Origin: Hellea sp.
GTDB taxonomy: Bacteria; Pseudomonadota; Alphaproteobacteria; Caulobacterales; Maricaulaceae
Direction of reading: 5' to 3'
DNA length: 56,837 nt
NCBI GenBank assembly: GCA_020630275.1
Contig: JAHDBU010000004.1
Location: forward strand, 1 to 56,837
The position numbers and the translations under genes are program-made. Shown piece by piece: positions 7,999-19,715 of this stretch; the stretch's first letter is position 1; every line of letters starts with the position of its first letter. Under the pieces are notes generated by a model. The model had not been told where the DNA came from. It saw only the letters and a program-made list of their open reading frames with translations, and searched no databases.

Positions 7999-10643
7999 AC
8001 GGCTGCCTTGATGGCCGCCTCTATTGCCTCCAGGGCTTCGTCTGCCCCGTCGACGTTAGAGCCACCAGCTTGGGCCATGCCTGGCTTTCCGCCGCCGCGT
8101 CCACCAACTTTTTCGGCTCCAGCATTGACCAAATCCACCGCAGAGAATTTGTCCGTCAAATCTGGAGTGACGGCCACGCCGACAGCAACTTTGCCCTCAT
8201 CCGTGGCGACGAATGCAACGATACCACTGCCAATGGCTTGGAGCTGATCATTCATCATGCCGCGTAGGTCCTTACCGGATACGCCTGGCAAAACCTTGCC
8301 CATGAACTTGACGCCGTTGATGTCTCTGGTGGCCATACCGCTTCCGCCGCCTCCGCCCAGAGCGATTTTCTTTTTGAGCTCAGTGATTTCCTTTTCCATT
8401 TTCCGGCGGTCATCCATGAGATTTTGTACGCGTTCCGGCACCTGATCCGGTTGGACTTTGAGGTTTGCCGCTAGCTCACGGGTCAAAGCCGCCTGGCCTT
8501 CGAGATATTGACGGGCTTCGGCGCCAGTCACTGCTTCCACGCGACGTATACCCGCGGCAACAGCGCCTTCGGATATGATCTTGAAAAGCGCGATATCCCC
8601 TGTCCGTTCTACGTGGGTACCACCGCACAGTTCAACGGAATAGGGTTTATCCACATCCCCCAATGGATTACCCAAAGCGAGGACACGGACCTCATCACCG
8701 TATTTTTCGCCAAACAAAGCCATCGCTCCAGCCTCTATGGCTGCTTCTGGGGCCATGAGTTTTGTATCCGCGACCGCGTTTTGGAGGATGACTTCATTGA
8801 CCTCATCCTCAACCTTTGCCAGCTCGTCTTTGGTGATGGCCGCTCCATGGGATATGTCAAAACGGATCCGCTCTCCGTCGACCATTTGCCCTTTTTGAGT
8901 GACGTGAGGTCCCAGAATACGACGCAAGGCCTCGTGCATGATATGCGTGGCTGAATGATTGCGCTTGGTTTTTTCGCGGTTATCACCATTGACCTGAAGA
9001 TTTGCTTTATCGCCAACCGATACCGTCCCTTTGAGCGTACCAATGTGAACGTGCAAATCACCCGCTTGTTTTTGGACGTCAGTGACTTCGATTATCGCCC
9101 CATTGTCAAAGGTCACAACACCCTTGTCACCCGCCTGACCACCGCTTTCGGCGTAAAAAGGCGTGGTTTTGGTCACAAACATGATTTCGCTGTCAGAAGC
9201 CTTATCGACTTGGCCTACTGAGGTTATCAAGGCGGCAACATCCTCATTGCCAGACAGGTTTCCATATCCTGTGAATTGGGTAGCACCGATTGTTTCTCTG
9301 ACATTATGCCAGATTTCTTCCGTGCCTGCGTCACCAGAACCTTTCCACGCGGCCCGGGCCCGGTCTTTTTGTTCAGCCATGGCTTCGTCAAATTCGTCGG
9401 TGTTGACTGTAATGCCCCGACTACGTAACGCATCTTGGGTCAGATCCAAGGGGAAACCGTATGTGTCGTAAAGCTTAAACGCCGTACGGCCCGAGAGTAC
9501 GTCGCCTTCGCCCATTCCTTTCGTAGCGCTATCAAGAAGCTCCGTACCGCGTCCAAGAGTTTGGCGAAACCTGACTTCTTCTTGTTCAAAAGTCGCTTCA
9601 ATACTTGCCTGAGCACGTCCAAGTTCCGTATATGCGTCGCCCATCTCGTCCAATAATGCGGGTACAAGACGGTGCATGAGCGGATCTTTTGCACCTAAAA
9701 TGTGGGCATGTCGCATGGCACGGCGCATGATACGACGTAAAACGTAACCCCGGCCTTCATTCGAGGGCGACACACCATCAGCCATTAGAAATGAACAGGC
9801 CCGTAAGTGATCCGCTATCACACGATGAGAGAATTTTGCTTCACCTTCTGCCCTTACGCCTGTTAATTCAACTGAAGCAGCGATCAGGTTTTTGAATAAA
9901 TCGATATCGTAGTTGTCGTGCTCGCCTTGAAGGATGGCAGCGATACGTTCGAGGCCCATTCCGGTATCGATAGATGGTTTTGGTAGGTTGATCCGTTCTC
10001 CACTTGCCAGACTTTCAAACTGCATGAATACCAGATTCCAGATTTCAATAAAACGATCGCCGTCTTCTTCAGGTGACCCGGGAGGGCCGCCCCAAATATG
10101 ATCCCCGTGATCATAAAAAATTTCTGAACAAGGTCCGCAGGGGCCCGTATCACCCATGGCCCAGAAATTATCAGACGTCGCAATGCGGATGATCTTCTCC
10201 TCGGGTAGACCTGCGATTTTCTTCCAAAGGTCGAAAGCTTCATCATCCTCGGCGTAAATCGTGACCAGAAGTTTATCTTTGGGCAGGCCAAAATCCTTGG
10301 TGACCAAATTCCAGGCCCGTTCAATAGCGTGGTCTTTGAAATAGTCCCCGAACGAGAAATTCCCAAGCATTTCAAAAAATGTGTGGTGACGGGCCGTGTA
10401 GCCCACATTATCTAAATCATTATGTTTGCCGCCGGCGCGCACACATTTTTGAGAGGTTGCCGCGCGAGGATATGGCGGTTTAGTTGATCCAGTGAAATAG
10501 TCTTTAAACTGGACCATTCCAGCATTTGTGAACATTAGTGTGGGATCGTTATCCGGCACCAGCGCGCTTGACGCGACCTTTTCATGATTGTCGTCACCAA
10601 AATAGTTCAAAAACTGAGATCGGATATCTCGCAGGCTGGTCAT
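7995..10643 (-). CDS. alaS: Alanine--tRNA ligase
   Basis: [42 protein letters not shown]; editing motifs [12 protein letters not shown] and [12 protein letters not shown]; 882 aa. Confidence 0.99.
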   Translation of the reverse strand: MTSLRDIRSQFLNYFGDDNHEKVASSALVPDNDPTLMFTNAGMVQFKDYFTGSTKPPYPRAATSQKCVRAGGKHNDLDNVGYTARHHTFFEMLGNFSFGDYFKDHAIERAWNLVTKDFGLPKDKLLVTIYAEDDEAFDLWKKIAGLPEEKIIRIATSDNFWAMGDTGPCGPCSEIFYDHGDHIWGGPPGSPEEDGDRFIEIWNLVFMQFESLASGERINLPKPSIDTGMGLERIAAILQGEHDNYDIDLFKNLIAASVELTGVRAEGEAKFSHRVIADHLRACSFLMADGVSPSNEGRGYVLRRIMRRAMRHAHILGAKDPLMHRLVPALLDEMGDAYTELGRAQASIEATFEQEEVRFRQTLGRGTELLDSATKGMGEGDVLSGRTAFKLYDTYGFPLDLTQDALRSRGITVNTDEFDEAMAEQKDRARAAWKGSGDAGTEEIWHNVRETIGATQFTGYGNLSGNEDVAALITSVGQVDKASDSEIMFVTKTTPFYAESGGQAGDKGVVTFDNGAIIEVTDVQKQAGDLHVHIGTLKGTVSVGDKANLQVNGDNREKTKRNHSATHIMHEALRRILGPHVTQKGQMVDGERIRFDISHGAAITKDELAKVEDEVNEVILQNAVADTKLMAPEAAIEAGAMALFGEKYGDEVRVLALGNPLGDVDKPYSVELCGGTHVERTGDIALFKIISEGAVAAGIRRVEAVTGAEARQYLEGQAALTRELAANLKVQPDQVPERVQNLMDDRRKMEKEITELKKKIALGGGGGSGMATRDINGVKFMGKVLPGVSGKDLRGMMNDQLQAIGSGIVAFVATDEGKVAVGVAVTPDLTDKFSAVDLVNAGAEKVGGRGGGKPGMAQAGGSNVDGADEALEAIEAAIKAAV

Positions 10644-10681
10644 CGCTATCTTTCTATAAATTCGAAGCCCTCATATAGAAA

Positions 10682-10706
10682 GAGCGCCCGGCATTGCCAA
10701 GCGCTC
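10682..10706 (-). terminator. Hairpin in the alaS leader (terminator/attenuator-like)
   Basis: Minus strand GAGCGCTTGGC-AAT-GCCGGGCGCTC (11 bp including two G-U pairs) followed by TTTC, about 40 nt upstream of the alaS ATG. Confidence 0.55.
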
Positions 10707-10755
10707 ATTTACTCATTTTCCGACCATCCGAGCCCCTGAGGGTATGGGAAGGGTT

Positions 10756-10831
10756 GATTATCGGCACCGGATTCACTGGAAAGCGCCGGCACCGATAATC
10801 AGGGCTCAGGCTCGCGGAAAACGAGCCAACT
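10756..10831 (-). terminator. Two hairpins downstream of recA
   Basis: GATTATCGGCACCGG (10756-10770) with CCGGCACCGATAATC (10786-10800), two internal mismatches; then GGCTCG-7nt-CGAGCC. No clear U tract. Confidence 0.4.
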
Positions 10832-10844
10832 CTAAAGAATTAAT

Positions 10845-11963
10845 TTAACCGGCCGAAGCGACCTCATCTGGAGCCACGTCATCATCCCCACTTTGATTCC
10901 GGTCCGTATCATCCTTGGGCATTAACAACTCTTCGGACAATAAGCCTTCATTAACGCGGATTTGATTTTCAATTGTGTCCGCAATATCTGGATTGGTCAG
11001 GAGGAACTGGCGAACATTCTCCCGTCCCTGTCCAATCCGCTCCTCGCCGTAGGAATACCAAGAACCGGATTTCTCAACGATCCCGGCTTTAACACCTAAG
11101 TCAATCAACTCACCGGTTTTGGAAATGCCTTCACCATACATGATATCGAATTCGACTTGACGGAAAGGCGGCGCAACCTTGTTTTTAACGATCTTGACCC
11201 GGGTCTGATTACCGATCACTTCGTCGCGGGCTTTAATGGAGCCGATGCGGCGGATATCCAGACGGACAGAAGAATAAAACTTGAGGGCATTACCACCGGT
11301 TGTCGTCTCAGGAGAGCCGTACATAACGCCAATCTTATGCCGAATTTGGTTGATGAAAATGACCATACAACCGGATTTTGCAATAGAACCTGTCAGCTTT
11401 CGAAGCGCCTGGCTCATGAGACGGGCCTGCAAACCTGGCAGACTGTCACCCATGTCCCCTTCAAGTTCAGCTCGCGGCGTCAAAGCCGCCACCGAGTCGA
11501 TAACCAAAACATCTACGGCACCGGAACGCACCAATGTATCCGCAATTTCGAGCCCCTGCTCACCTGTATCGGGCTGAGAGATCAGAAGTTCATTCACATC
11601 AACGCCCAGCTTGGCCGCGTAAACTGGGTCCAAGGCATGTTCAGCGTCTATAAAGGCGGCCACACCACCGGCTTTTTGCATTTCCGCCACGCAATGAAGA
11701 GAAAGCGTGGTTTTACCGGAACTTTCCGGACCATAAATTTCGATCACTCTTCCCTTGGGAAGACCACCAATCCCTAGAGCAATATCCAGCCCCAATGAAC
11801 CGGTCGAAATCGCTTCGACATCCATACTGGCTTTCTGCCCCAAACGCATGACGGAGCCCTTTCCGAATGCGCGATCAATTTGACTGAGCGCTGCTTCTAA
11901 AGCTGAGGATTTATCTGCATCCACGGGATTACCTACGACTTTTAACTGAGCCTTTTTGGCCAT
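10845..11963 (-). CDS. recA: Recombinase RecA
   Basis: [74 protein letters not shown]. Confidence 0.99.
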   Translation of the reverse strand: MAKKAQLKVVGNPVDADKSSALEAALSQIDRAFGKGSVMRLGQKASMDVEAISTGSLGLDIALGIGGLPKGRVIEIYGPESSGKTTLSLHCVAEMQKAGGVAAFIDAEHALDPVYAAKLGVDVNELLISQPDTGEQGLEIADTLVRSGAVDVLVIDSVAALTPRAELEGDMGDSLPGLQARLMSQALRKLTGSIAKSGCMVIFINQIRHKIGVMYGSPETTTGGNALKFYSSVRLDIRRIGSIKARDEVIGNQTRVKIVKNKVAPPFRQVEFDIMYGEGISKTGELIDLGVKAGIVEKSGSWYSYGEERIGQGRENVRQFLLTNPDIADTIENQIRVNEGLLSEELLMPKDDTDRNQSGDDDVAPDEVASAG

Positions 11964-12065
11964 TTCTTATCTCCAAATTAGATGACCGGAGCCCTTCGGT
12001 CACCTGTTTATTTTGCGGCTGGAAATGGACTGCCGTAGGATTTTTGTACTTATTTTGTTCCCATG

Positions 12066-12093
12066 GGTCAAGAAAAAAGAACAATTGCGGAAC
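12066..12093 (-). promoter_or_regulatory. recA SOS promoter: LexA box GTTCCGCAATTGTTC (12079-12093) plus -35 TTGACC (12066-12071)
   Basis: Minus strand GTTC-CGCAATT-GTTC-TTTTTTC-TTGACC-17nt-TACAAA upstream of recA. Confidence 0.85.
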
Positions 12094-12115
12094 AAAAAGG
12101 GTTAAGTTATTGATT

Positions 12116-14641
12116 TTATGCAGCTTCCCCAATCTGCTGCTTCACCTTTTCGGCGAGTTGGACCAAGGTAAAAGGTTTGGGCAAGAAAGTCACATCCGGT
12201 TCTTCGGCCAAAAGTTCAGAGAACTCTTCTTCCGCATAACCTGAGATAAAAACGATTCGTGTATCCTTTAACTGAGACCGTGCTTTCTTGAGGAGTGTTG
12301 GCCCGTCCATGCCCGGCATAACGACATCGGAAATCATCAAATCAAACGGCGTGTCAGTCTCTTCAATAATCTCAAATGCCTCTTCACCATCGCAGGCTTC
12401 AGTCACCGTATAGCCACGCTTACGGAGAGTTTTAGCGGCAATGATACGGACAGAGTCTTCATCTTCAACGAAAAGAATATTGCCGGATCCAGCCAAGTCT
12501 GACGGAGCCTTAACTGCGGGCGGCATTACCTTTGCGACTGGCGCGATTTCGGTTTCTTGCGACGCGATTCCTTCTGGTAGGTATACACTAAAGGTCGTCC
12601 CGACTCCTAATTCACTCTCAACAGCCAGATAGCCACCAGATTGCTGAACGATTCCGTAAACTGTCGCCAAGCCAAGGCCGGTTCCCTCACCTTGTCCCTT
12701 TGTAGTAAAGAAAGGTTCAAATATTTTCGCCTTGATCTCATCCGTCATACCCGTTCCGGTGTCGATCACAGAAATCTTCACCACATTATCGGTTTGAATG
12801 AAGTCTAGCGAAGCCTTTAAACCAGGATTATCAATAGACGTTTTTGATATAGTTTCACTTTGGATCGTTATTTTACCGCCGCCCTGCTCTTTCATTGCAT
12901 CACGCGCGTTGACGGCCAAATTCATCAGAACCGTATCAAACTGACTTTTATCAACCCGGATAGGCGGAAGATTACGACCGTGCTTGATTTCTAATTGAAC
13001 TTTTTCTCCCAAAACCTGTTTGAGGGTCACAGCCATGTCGGACAAAGTCTCGGAAACATCCAGATTTTCAGCCCTGATGGTTTGCTTGCGGGAATATCCT
13101 AAAAGCTTTTTCACAAGCGATGCGGCGCGATTCACATTTGCATTGATTTGCTGAAGTTCTGGATAAGACGGATCGCCAATCGGATGACGTCCCAGCAGTG
13201 TGTCTGTGTATAGTCGAATAGCTGCGAGCAGATTGTTAAAATCATGCGCAATTTCGGCCACCAAGCGGCCGATCGCCTGCATTTTCTGAGATTGCGCCAA
13301 TTGATCTTCAAGCACTTTTCGCGCGGATATATCGACCAAATACAACCGGCACCGGCCTGAGGTTCGGTCAATTTTGGGGTATACGCTGACAAATCGACCT
13401 TCCCGACCTTTAATTTGAACGTCCACAGACTGATCCGGCAAAACCGTCATGGGATCGACCTCGAATAAGCTGGTCCCGGTCCCGATAGGTACGAAAATTT
13501 CTTGAAGAGCTATGCCTTTGCAGTCAGATTTCCCCAACAATTTGGCAAACGCATTATTGCCACGGACTATTTTGGCCGTTTTAAAATCGGAGCTATCTAT
13601 GTCGACTGTCGCGAAAGGCGCATCCAATGCTGCAACTGGACTAAACCTCTCCTCCACATCTTCTGAGCCAACCGGTACGGCTTGAGCATATGCAACGCTT
13701 GAATGACCGTGAAATGCCAAACTCGCTATCATACGCCCTGATGCGTGCGGGCTCCAACTGCCAACGAGAACGACGGGCGTTGCGCTATTTTTTTGTGTCA
13801 AAAGACGAGTATCAAAACGTATTGTCCGTTTGGCGTCTTTGGGCGCGGCCAAAATACCGTCCGGATGTTCTACGATATCCCGGAAGCTAAGTGCCTCGAA
13901 TGACGAAACGCCTATCCAATCCAAGATAACATCATTTGCTGAAATGAGTTCACCGTCCTCGGCCACAGCCATCAGACCGACAGGGGCCTTTGCCAATAGC
14001 TCAGGGTCGCTCTTGGCGTCATGGGTAAAATCAAGAATTTCCCACACCCGCTGACCTTGAAACGCTGTCACTCTCAACAAAAACCTAAGTAGCCCCTCCT
14101 CCTCCGTCCAGAATTCCACCTTCTCCTCAATAAAGGCATCGGTTTCGTCCATATTGCTAAGACGAAAAACGGCTGCCTTGGCTTCTTCGGAGACTTGGTC
14201 AAAAAGCTTCGCTGGTAAAGGTGGATCGGCTTCCCCTTGATCAACCCCTAGTCTTTCCATGAGCTCGAGATAGCTATCATTCGCTCTTACGACTCTGTCA
14301 TTTTCGACAATGGCCCCTGCATGCGGACTTCTGGCAAAGACTCTTTCCAGTGCTGTGGAAATTGGAATTGAAACAGGCGCCACAGCAGCATCGGCACTCC
14401 TAGTTATGGAAAGAACTAAGAGCACGCCCCCTAGAATTGCCATACCGCCGAATAGGAGCCATGACCTTATCCCAAAATCCGCTGCAAACACATACCCTAA
14501 CACCAAGCTAAGAACTATGAGCACAACCAGCATGAACTTCCAAAGGCTGCCACCAGAGGAGTTGTGCCGTTCTTCAACAACGGAATCGCGAATCACTGAA
14601 ACCATACGGTCATACTTTGAATATTTTTTCGCTAGGCGCAA
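12116..14641 (-). CDS. cckA: Hybrid sensor histidine kinase/response regulator, CckA-type; start may be an internal Met near 14605
   Basis: Two N-terminal TMs, PAS-like regions, H-box [19 protein letters not shown] boxes, and receiver domain [38 protein letters not shown]...[18 protein letters not shown]. Confidence 0.93.
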   Translation of the reverse strand: MRLAKKYSKYDRMVSVIRDSVVEERHNSSGGSLWKFMLVVLIVLSLVLGYVFAADFGIRSWLLFGGMAILGGVLLVLSITRSADAAVAPVSIPISTALERVFARSPHAGAIVENDRVVRANDSYLELMERLGVDQGEADPPLPAKLFDQVSEEAKAAVFRLSNMDETDAFIEEKVEFWTEEEGLLRFLLRVTAFQGQRVWEILDFTHDAKSDPELLAKAPVGLMAVAEDGELISANDVILDWIGVSSFEALSFRDIVEHPDGILAAPKDAKRTIRFDTRLLTQKNSATPVVLVGSWSPHASGRMIASLAFHGHSSVAYAQAVPVGSEDVEERFSPVAALDAPFATVDIDSSDFKTAKIVRGNNAFAKLLGKSDCKGIALQEIFVPIGTGTSLFEVDPMTVLPDQSVDVQIKGREGRFVSVYPKIDRTSGRCRLYLVDISARKVLEDQLAQSQKMQAIGRLVAEIAHDFNNLLAAIRLYTDTLLGRHPIGDPSYPELQQINANVNRAASLVKKLLGYSRKQTIRAENLDVSETLSDMAVTLKQVLGEKVQLEIKHGRNLPPIRVDKSQFDTVLMNLAVNARDAMKEQGGGKITIQSETISKTSIDNPGLKASLDFIQTDNVVKISVIDTGTGMTDEIKAKIFEPFFTTKGQGEGTGLGLATVYGIVQQSGGYLAVESELGVGTTFSVYLPEGIASQETEIAPVAKVMPPAVKAPSDLAGSGNILFVEDEDSVRIIAAKTLRKRGYTVTEACDGEEAFEIIEETDTPFDLMISDVVMPGMDGPTLLKKARSQLKDTRIVFISGYAEEEFSELLAEEPDVTFLPKPFTLVQLAEKVKQQIGEAA

Positions 14642-16536
14642 AAAGAATGGAAATAAATTTGGATACGATTAATATGAGTTTGAACGGATTGGTGAATAGA
14701 ATGTACCTCAAATCGGCTTATATCATGACGGCTTTAGCGGTTATAGCAATGGTTGCAATATTGCCCGGATGCAAGGACCAGGGACCGACTAAAGAACAGC
14801 AACAAATTGTTGAGACCGAAAGCGATCTTCTAAATGCCTGGTTCGAGCAAAGGTTTGACGAAGAGGTTTTACGATCACCAATAAGCGCGACACGGCTAGG
14901 ACTGGATCAGCATCAAGATCTGCTAGATGATACCAGCCGTCTTTATAAAAATGAGACAAATGCCTTGACCGAGACTTGGTTGTCGGAATTACGCCAAAAG
15001 TTTGATCGTGATCGCTTGGACCCTAAAACTAAATTGTCATTTAGGCTATATGAATATGCGGCGGAAGATCGTCTCGAAACAGCTCGCTATGATGATCACA
15101 TCTATATATTTCAACACATGAGTGGCCCACATACCAGCCTTCCAGCGTTCATGAGTAATTCCCACAGTATTGAAAATCGTCACGATGCCTTGAATTATAT
15201 TCGTCGGCTCGAGCAATTCGGCTCATTCCTAGGGGAGCAGACAGCTTTTGCCGAAACCCAGGCCCAAAATGGCGTTTTACTGCCGCGCTTTGTTTACCCG
15301 AAAATCCGTGAAGCCGCAGAGAATATTATTTCCGGAAAACCTTTTGAGCAAAAGGGGGAAAGCCCGTTATGGCAGGATATCACGTCCAAAATTGACCGAC
15401 TCGAACTGGAATCAGATATCAGAGATGATCTGAGGAATGGGGCGAGAAATGCGCTCATGAACCATGTCAAACCGGCCTATGACGATATCATCAATATGTC
15501 CGTTCGCCACGAAGCCATGGCAGATGAAAATGACGGCGCTTGGAAATTGCCGGATGGCGCGAATTTTTATCAATCCCGATTGAAACATTATACGTCGACC
15601 GACCTAACGGCAGATGAAATCCATCAAATTGGGCTTAATGAGGTCGCGCGCATAAAATCGGAAATGCAGGTCATAATGGACGATTTAGGCTTTGACGGCA
15701 CAACTCGACAATTCTTTGACAAGCTCAGGACCGACCCGGAATATCTCTACGATAACTCCGATGAGGGTCGAGCCGCATATATGGATCGTGCCACCAAGGT
15801 AATTGGAGAAATGAAAGGTCGTATGGACGAGCTATTCGTTACAAAGCCCAAAGCTGATGTCATTGTCAAAAGGGTTGAACCTTATCGCGAAGCCTCGGCC
15901 TTTGGTGCTTTTTACAACGAGCCTTCTGTTGATGGGAATCGGCCAGGAACATATTACATTAACCTGAAGGATATGAATGATTTGCCGATCTATCAGTTGC
16001 AAGCCCTCGCCTATCATGAAGGCATTCCTGGCCATCACATGCAGATAGCAATTGCCCAGGAATTGCAGGGATTGCCACGCTTCCGTACACTGGGCGGACA
16101 CACCCCATATATCGAAGGATGGGCGCTTTACGCTGAGCGTATCCCAAAAGAGCTTGGGCTTTACACGGATCCCTATCAGGACTTTGGCCGTCTCTCCATG
16201 GAGATCTTTCGCGCGGCGCGTCTGGTCGTCGACACAGGCATTCATGCAAAAAAATGGACCCGTTCGCAAGCGGTCGAGTATATGATGGAAAATACAGCCA
16301 ATGCCGAAGGCGATATCAGAGCCGAAGTGGACCGCTATATCGTTTGGCCCGGTCAGGCTACAGCCTATAAAATAGGCATGCTTAAGATAGACGAATTACG
16401 AACGAAGGCTGAAAGTGAACTCGGAGAGAGCTTCGACATTCGGGAGTTTCATGACGTTATATTGGCTAATGGCTCGGTTCCTTTATCCATTTTAGATGAA
16501 CTTGTCACAGAGTGGATCGCGCAGAAAAAATCATGA
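14617..16536 (+). CDS. DUF885-family lipoprotein (putative metallohydrolase); true start probably Met at 14701
   Basis: Lipobox VAILPGC; HEGIPGHH motif in LAYHEGIPGHHMQIAIAQELQ; EGWALYAERIPKELG. Confidence 0.9.
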   Translation: MNIFSLGAKRMEINLDTINMSLNGLVNRMYLKSAYIMTALAVIAMVAILPGCKDQGPTKEQQQIVETESDLLNAWFEQRFDEEVLRSPISATRLGLDQHQDLLDDTSRLYKNETNALTETWLSELRQKFDRDRLDPKTKLSFRLYEYAAEDRLETARYDDHIYIFQHMSGPHTSLPAFMSNSHSIENRHDALNYIRRLEQFGSFLGEQTAFAETQAQNGVLLPRFVYPKIREAAENIISGKPFEQKGESPLWQDITSKIDRLELESDIRDDLRNGARNALMNHVKPAYDDIINMSVRHEAMADENDGAWKLPDGANFYQSRLKHYTSTDLTADEIHQIGLNEVARIKSEMQVIMDDLGFDGTTRQFFDKLRTDPEYLYDNSDEGRAAYMDRATKVIGEMKGRMDELFVTKPKADVIVKRVEPYREASAFGAFYNEPSVDGNRPGTYYINLKDMNDLPIYQLQALAYHEGIPGHHMQIAIAQELQGLPRFRTLGGHTPYIEGWALYAERIPKELGLYTDPYQDFGRLSMEIFRAARLVVDTGIHAKKWTRSQAVEYMMENTANAEGDIRAEVDRYIVWPGQATAYKIGMLKIDELRTKAESELGESFDIREFHDVILANGSVPLSILDELVTEWIAQKKS

Positions 16537-16614
16537 TTTGTTAATGACAAGTCTTTGTGAGAATTTAAAACAAGAGACCTAGCTTCCTCGAATAAAAACA
16601 AAGAGGGGCAAATA

Positions 16615-17196
16615 ATGAATATCTTACACAAAGTTATGGGTGGTGGCGCCGTTCTGGCCGGCCTGTTTGTATTCGGTGCACATGCCGAGCAGAAAGTCTA
16701 TGACGACTATAATATTTCGCTGGAGTCTGAAAAACAATTTATGGCGCGTTGTACAAATGCAATGACCATAAATAATGTCGATTTCGCTGAAGGTGCCAGC
16801 GACAATAAAGGCTGCGCGTGCTTGACCAAATCGCTGATGTCACAAATTGAGGCCAGTGAAATCCCAGCTGTAGAAACCTACACTGCCTTCATGGCGGAAG
16901 CCGGCGGAAAAAGTGCCCGGGATGAACTTAACCCTATTCAGTTCATGACAGATTTGGAAGGTATCAACCAAAGGTACAAATTGTCAGAAGCTCAGTCCGG
17001 AAAATATATGGACCTTATCGGCGGCACGATGAAGAATTGCGGTGATAGCGAATATCATACGTCGACAAATGTTGCATATCTGGCAACATTAAGCCCTAAA
17101 TCGCAGGCGATCAAACTGGTGAACAGAGCTCAAAAGCCAAAACCACAACTGAACATCCAAAAACGGCCAGCTTTGCGAGGCAGCTCAAAAGGATAA
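16615..17196 (+). CDS. Secreted protein of unknown function, between DUF885 paralogs
   Basis: Signal peptide MNILHKVMGGGAVLAGLFVFGAHA; conserved-looking cysteines (ARCTNAM, GCACLTK, KNCGDS). Confidence 0.75.
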   Translation: MNILHKVMGGGAVLAGLFVFGAHAEQKVYDDYNISLESEKQFMARCTNAMTINNVDFAEGASDNKGCACLTKSLMSQIEASEIPAVETYTAFMAEAGGKSARDELNPIQFMTDLEGINQRYKLSEAQSGKYMDLIGGTMKNCGDSEYHTSTNVAYLATLSPKSQAIKLVNRAQKPKPQLNIQKRPALRGSSKG

Positions 17197-17254
17197 GTTG
17201 GCAAAGCGCTCAAAACTATTGTAACACTCCGGGAAACATTCCCGGAGGATACTC

Positions 17255-19099
17255 ATGCGCAAACTTTTAATGACTGGCGCCGCTCTATTGGCCCTGACCG
17301 CCTGTGACGTCTCAGTGACAAAAGGCAAAGTCTCAACAAACCCGACAAAGACAAATTCTGTTGAAAAAGTCGTCGATAAGTCAGCAGACCAAGCCATTGA
17401 AGACTGGTTCGAAATCAAATTCATGGAAAGCGTAAAGCGCTCACCTATGTTCATGGCGCAAATGGGCATTAAAGAGCGTATGGATGAGTGGGATGACGTC
17501 TCGCGGCAAGCGCAGCTGGACGAGCTGGAAATTTACAAAACAAGCCTAAGTGAACTTCAAAGCAAGTTTGACCGTTCGCAACTGAGCGAGGACCGGCAAT
17601 TATCATATGATATGATGGAGCGCTTCCTGACCCATCAGATCGAGAATGATAAATACTGGCAATATGGCTATCCGTTCAATCAGATGTTCGGCGCCCATTC
17701 ACGCATTCCGACATTTATGAAAAATCAGCACCCGGTCAGTTCTGTCGAAGATGCCGAAAATTACATTAAACGCCTAACGGGCATCAATGGATATCTGGGA
17801 GAAATTGTCAGCCAAAGTCAAGCCAGTGCCGAAGCCGGAATCATGCCGCCTAAATTTGTCTATGAGCATGTTTTACGCGATGGCAAAAATATCACCAGCG
17901 GTGCGCCTTTTGATAATAGCGGAACTGACAGTATTTTCCTTTCGGATTTTTCCGACAAAGTCTCAAAGCTTAATATTGATGACGATACCAGGGCCGACCT
18001 GATGGCCCGCGCCAAAGACGCCATGATATCGTCCGTGGGTCCGGCCTATGCCAGCTTCATGGATACCATGCGTAAACAGCAATCTATGGCTTCAGATGAT
18101 GATGGGGCCTGGAAGCTTCCAAATGGCGGCGAGTTTTACGCCCATCGACTCAAACGTATGACGACAACAGATATGAGTGCCGACGAGATCCACGATCTGG
18201 GCCTACGCGAAGTAGATCGCATTCACGGTGAAATGCGCGAGATTATGAAAAAGGTCGGCTTTGAGGGCACATTACAGGATTTCTTTGTACACCTAAAGAC
18301 AGACCCAAAATTCGTCTATGAAGACTCGGATGAAGGACGTGCGGCCTATATCCGTGATGCCGCTGCCATGATCGACACCATAGAAGGCAATCTGACGGAT
18401 TATTTTTCGTTTGAACCGGCAACCAAGCTGGAAGTTCGTGCCGTGGAAGCGTTCCGGGAAAAGTCCGCGGGTAAAGCCTTTTACAACCGTCCAGCCATGG
18501 ATGGATCGCGTCCAGGTATCTACTATGCCAATCTCTATAAGATTACGGATATGCCCAAATATCAGATGGAGGCCCTCGCCTATCACGAAGGTGTACCCGG
18601 CCATCACATGCAGTTTGCTGTAACGCAAAAACTGGACATTCCAAAATTCCAACGCTTCTCCAGTGCGACAGCCCACTCCGAAGGATGGGGCTTGTATTCA
18701 GAATATCTACCGAAAGAAATGGGATACTATACGGACCCTTATTCCGACTTTGGACGTTTAGCGATGGAGCTTTGGCGCGCCGGCCGGCTAGTCGTTGATA
18801 CGGGCCTACATCACAAAAAATGGACACGTCAGGAAGCGATCGATTACCTTCTGACGAATACGCCTAATCCAGAAAATGACTGCGTCAAAGCCATTGAGCG
18901 CTATATCGTTATGCCAGGACAGGCCACAGCCTATAAGATCGGGATGAATAAAATTCTCGAGCTTCGTGAAATGTCGAAACAGAAACTTGGCGACAAGTTC
19001 GATATCCGCGAATATCACGACGTGGTTTTGGGATCAGGACCGATCCCGCTCAGCATTCTTGAGCAACAAGTCAATCGCTGGATTGAAAGTAAGGGTTAG
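17255..19099 (+). CDS. DUF885-family lipoprotein, paralog of 14617-16536
   Basis: Lipobox LLALTAC; LAYHEGVPGHHMQFAVTQKLD; EGWGLYSEYLPKEMGYYTDPYSDFGRL; colinear with first copy. Confidence 0.92.
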   Translation: MRKLLMTGAALLALTACDVSVTKGKVSTNPTKTNSVEKVVDKSADQAIEDWFEIKFMESVKRSPMFMAQMGIKERMDEWDDVSRQAQLDELEIYKTSLSELQSKFDRSQLSEDRQLSYDMMERFLTHQIENDKYWQYGYPFNQMFGAHSRIPTFMKNQHPVSSVEDAENYIKRLTGINGYLGEIVSQSQASAEAGIMPPKFVYEHVLRDGKNITSGAPFDNSGTDSIFLSDFSDKVSKLNIDDDTRADLMARAKDAMISSVGPAYASFMDTMRKQQSMASDDDGAWKLPNGGEFYAHRLKRMTTTDMSADEIHDLGLREVDRIHGEMREIMKKVGFEGTLQDFFVHLKTDPKFVYEDSDEGRAAYIRDAAAMIDTIEGNLTDYFSFEPATKLEVRAVEAFREKSAGKAFYNRPAMDGSRPGIYYANLYKITDMPKYQMEALAYHEGVPGHHMQFAVTQKLDIPKFQRFSSATAHSEGWGLYSEYLPKEMGYYTDPYSDFGRLAMELWRAGRLVVDTGLHHKKWTRQEAIDYLLTNTPNPENDCVKAIERYIVMPGQATAYKIGMNKILELREMSKQKLGDKFDIREYHDVVLGSGPIPLSILEQQVNRWIESKG

Positions 19100-19102
19100 G
19101 GT

Positions 19103-19537
19103 TTATGCGCGCGTGCGCTCCCCGCGCTCGTGCATTTCCTGGGCTTCTATTGACATGGTTGCGATGGGTCTGGCATCGAGCCGACCCACGCGGATCGGAT
19201 CACCGGTCTCGTCACAATAACCATAGGTGCCGTCTTCGATCCGGGCCAAGGCTTTGTCAATTTTTTTGCCTAACTTACGCAAGCGGTCTCTCGTGCGGAG
19301 TTCGAGCTGATAATCAGCCGTTGCAACGGCTGTATCAGCCGGGTCAGGATGTGAAACATTTTCGCCTTGAAGCTTTTCAACCGTTTCTTTTGTTTGTCGG
19401 TCGATATCCGCACGCCACTCTAAGAGTTTCAACTTGAAATATTCCTTCATGACCGGACTCATGAAATCTTCTTTGTCCGTCGGTTTATAGCCTTCCGGAA
19501 CGACAACCTTCTTAGGTTTTTTGGTGCGCTTGGCCAT
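19103..19537 (-). CDS. dksA: RNA polymerase-binding protein DksA-like
   Basis: FMSPVMKEYFKLKLLEWRADI...YGYCDETGDPIRVGRLDARPIATMSIEAQEMHE. Start MAKRTKKPKK at 19537 preferred to track start 19600. Confidence 0.9.
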   Translation of the reverse strand: MAKRTKKPKKVVVPEGYKPTDKEDFMSPVMKEYFKLKLLEWRADIDRQTKETVEKLQGENVSHPDPADTAVATADYQLELRTRDRLRKLGKKIDKALARIEDGTYGYCDETGDPIRVGRLDARPIATMSIEAQEMHERGERTRA

Positions 19538-19715
19538 AGACGACTCAATCCCGAATGTTTGTATGGCGCGCCTCTTAAACCTATCTCCCGAGGGTGACAA
19601 TACGATATTTCACACGCTCATTCACTTTTATAGGAAAACTATGCAGGGGCGATTTGCCGCTTGAACCTGAAAGCGCCTGCCCTTAACAAGTTCCGAATAT
19701 CTCGCGAGGGCAAAA

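Noticed and set aside
8508-8954. Plus-strand ORFs inside alaS (and many similar shadow ORFs in gyrA, nrdJ, cckA, recA)
   Set aside because: They lie antisense to strongly supported genes and show no family motifs or ribosome-binding context.
14617-14641. Overlapping divergent starts of cckA and the first DUF885 gene
   Set aside because: Both ORFs have better internal starts (near 14605 for cckA, 14701 for DUF885), so the overlap is probably an ORF-caller artefact.
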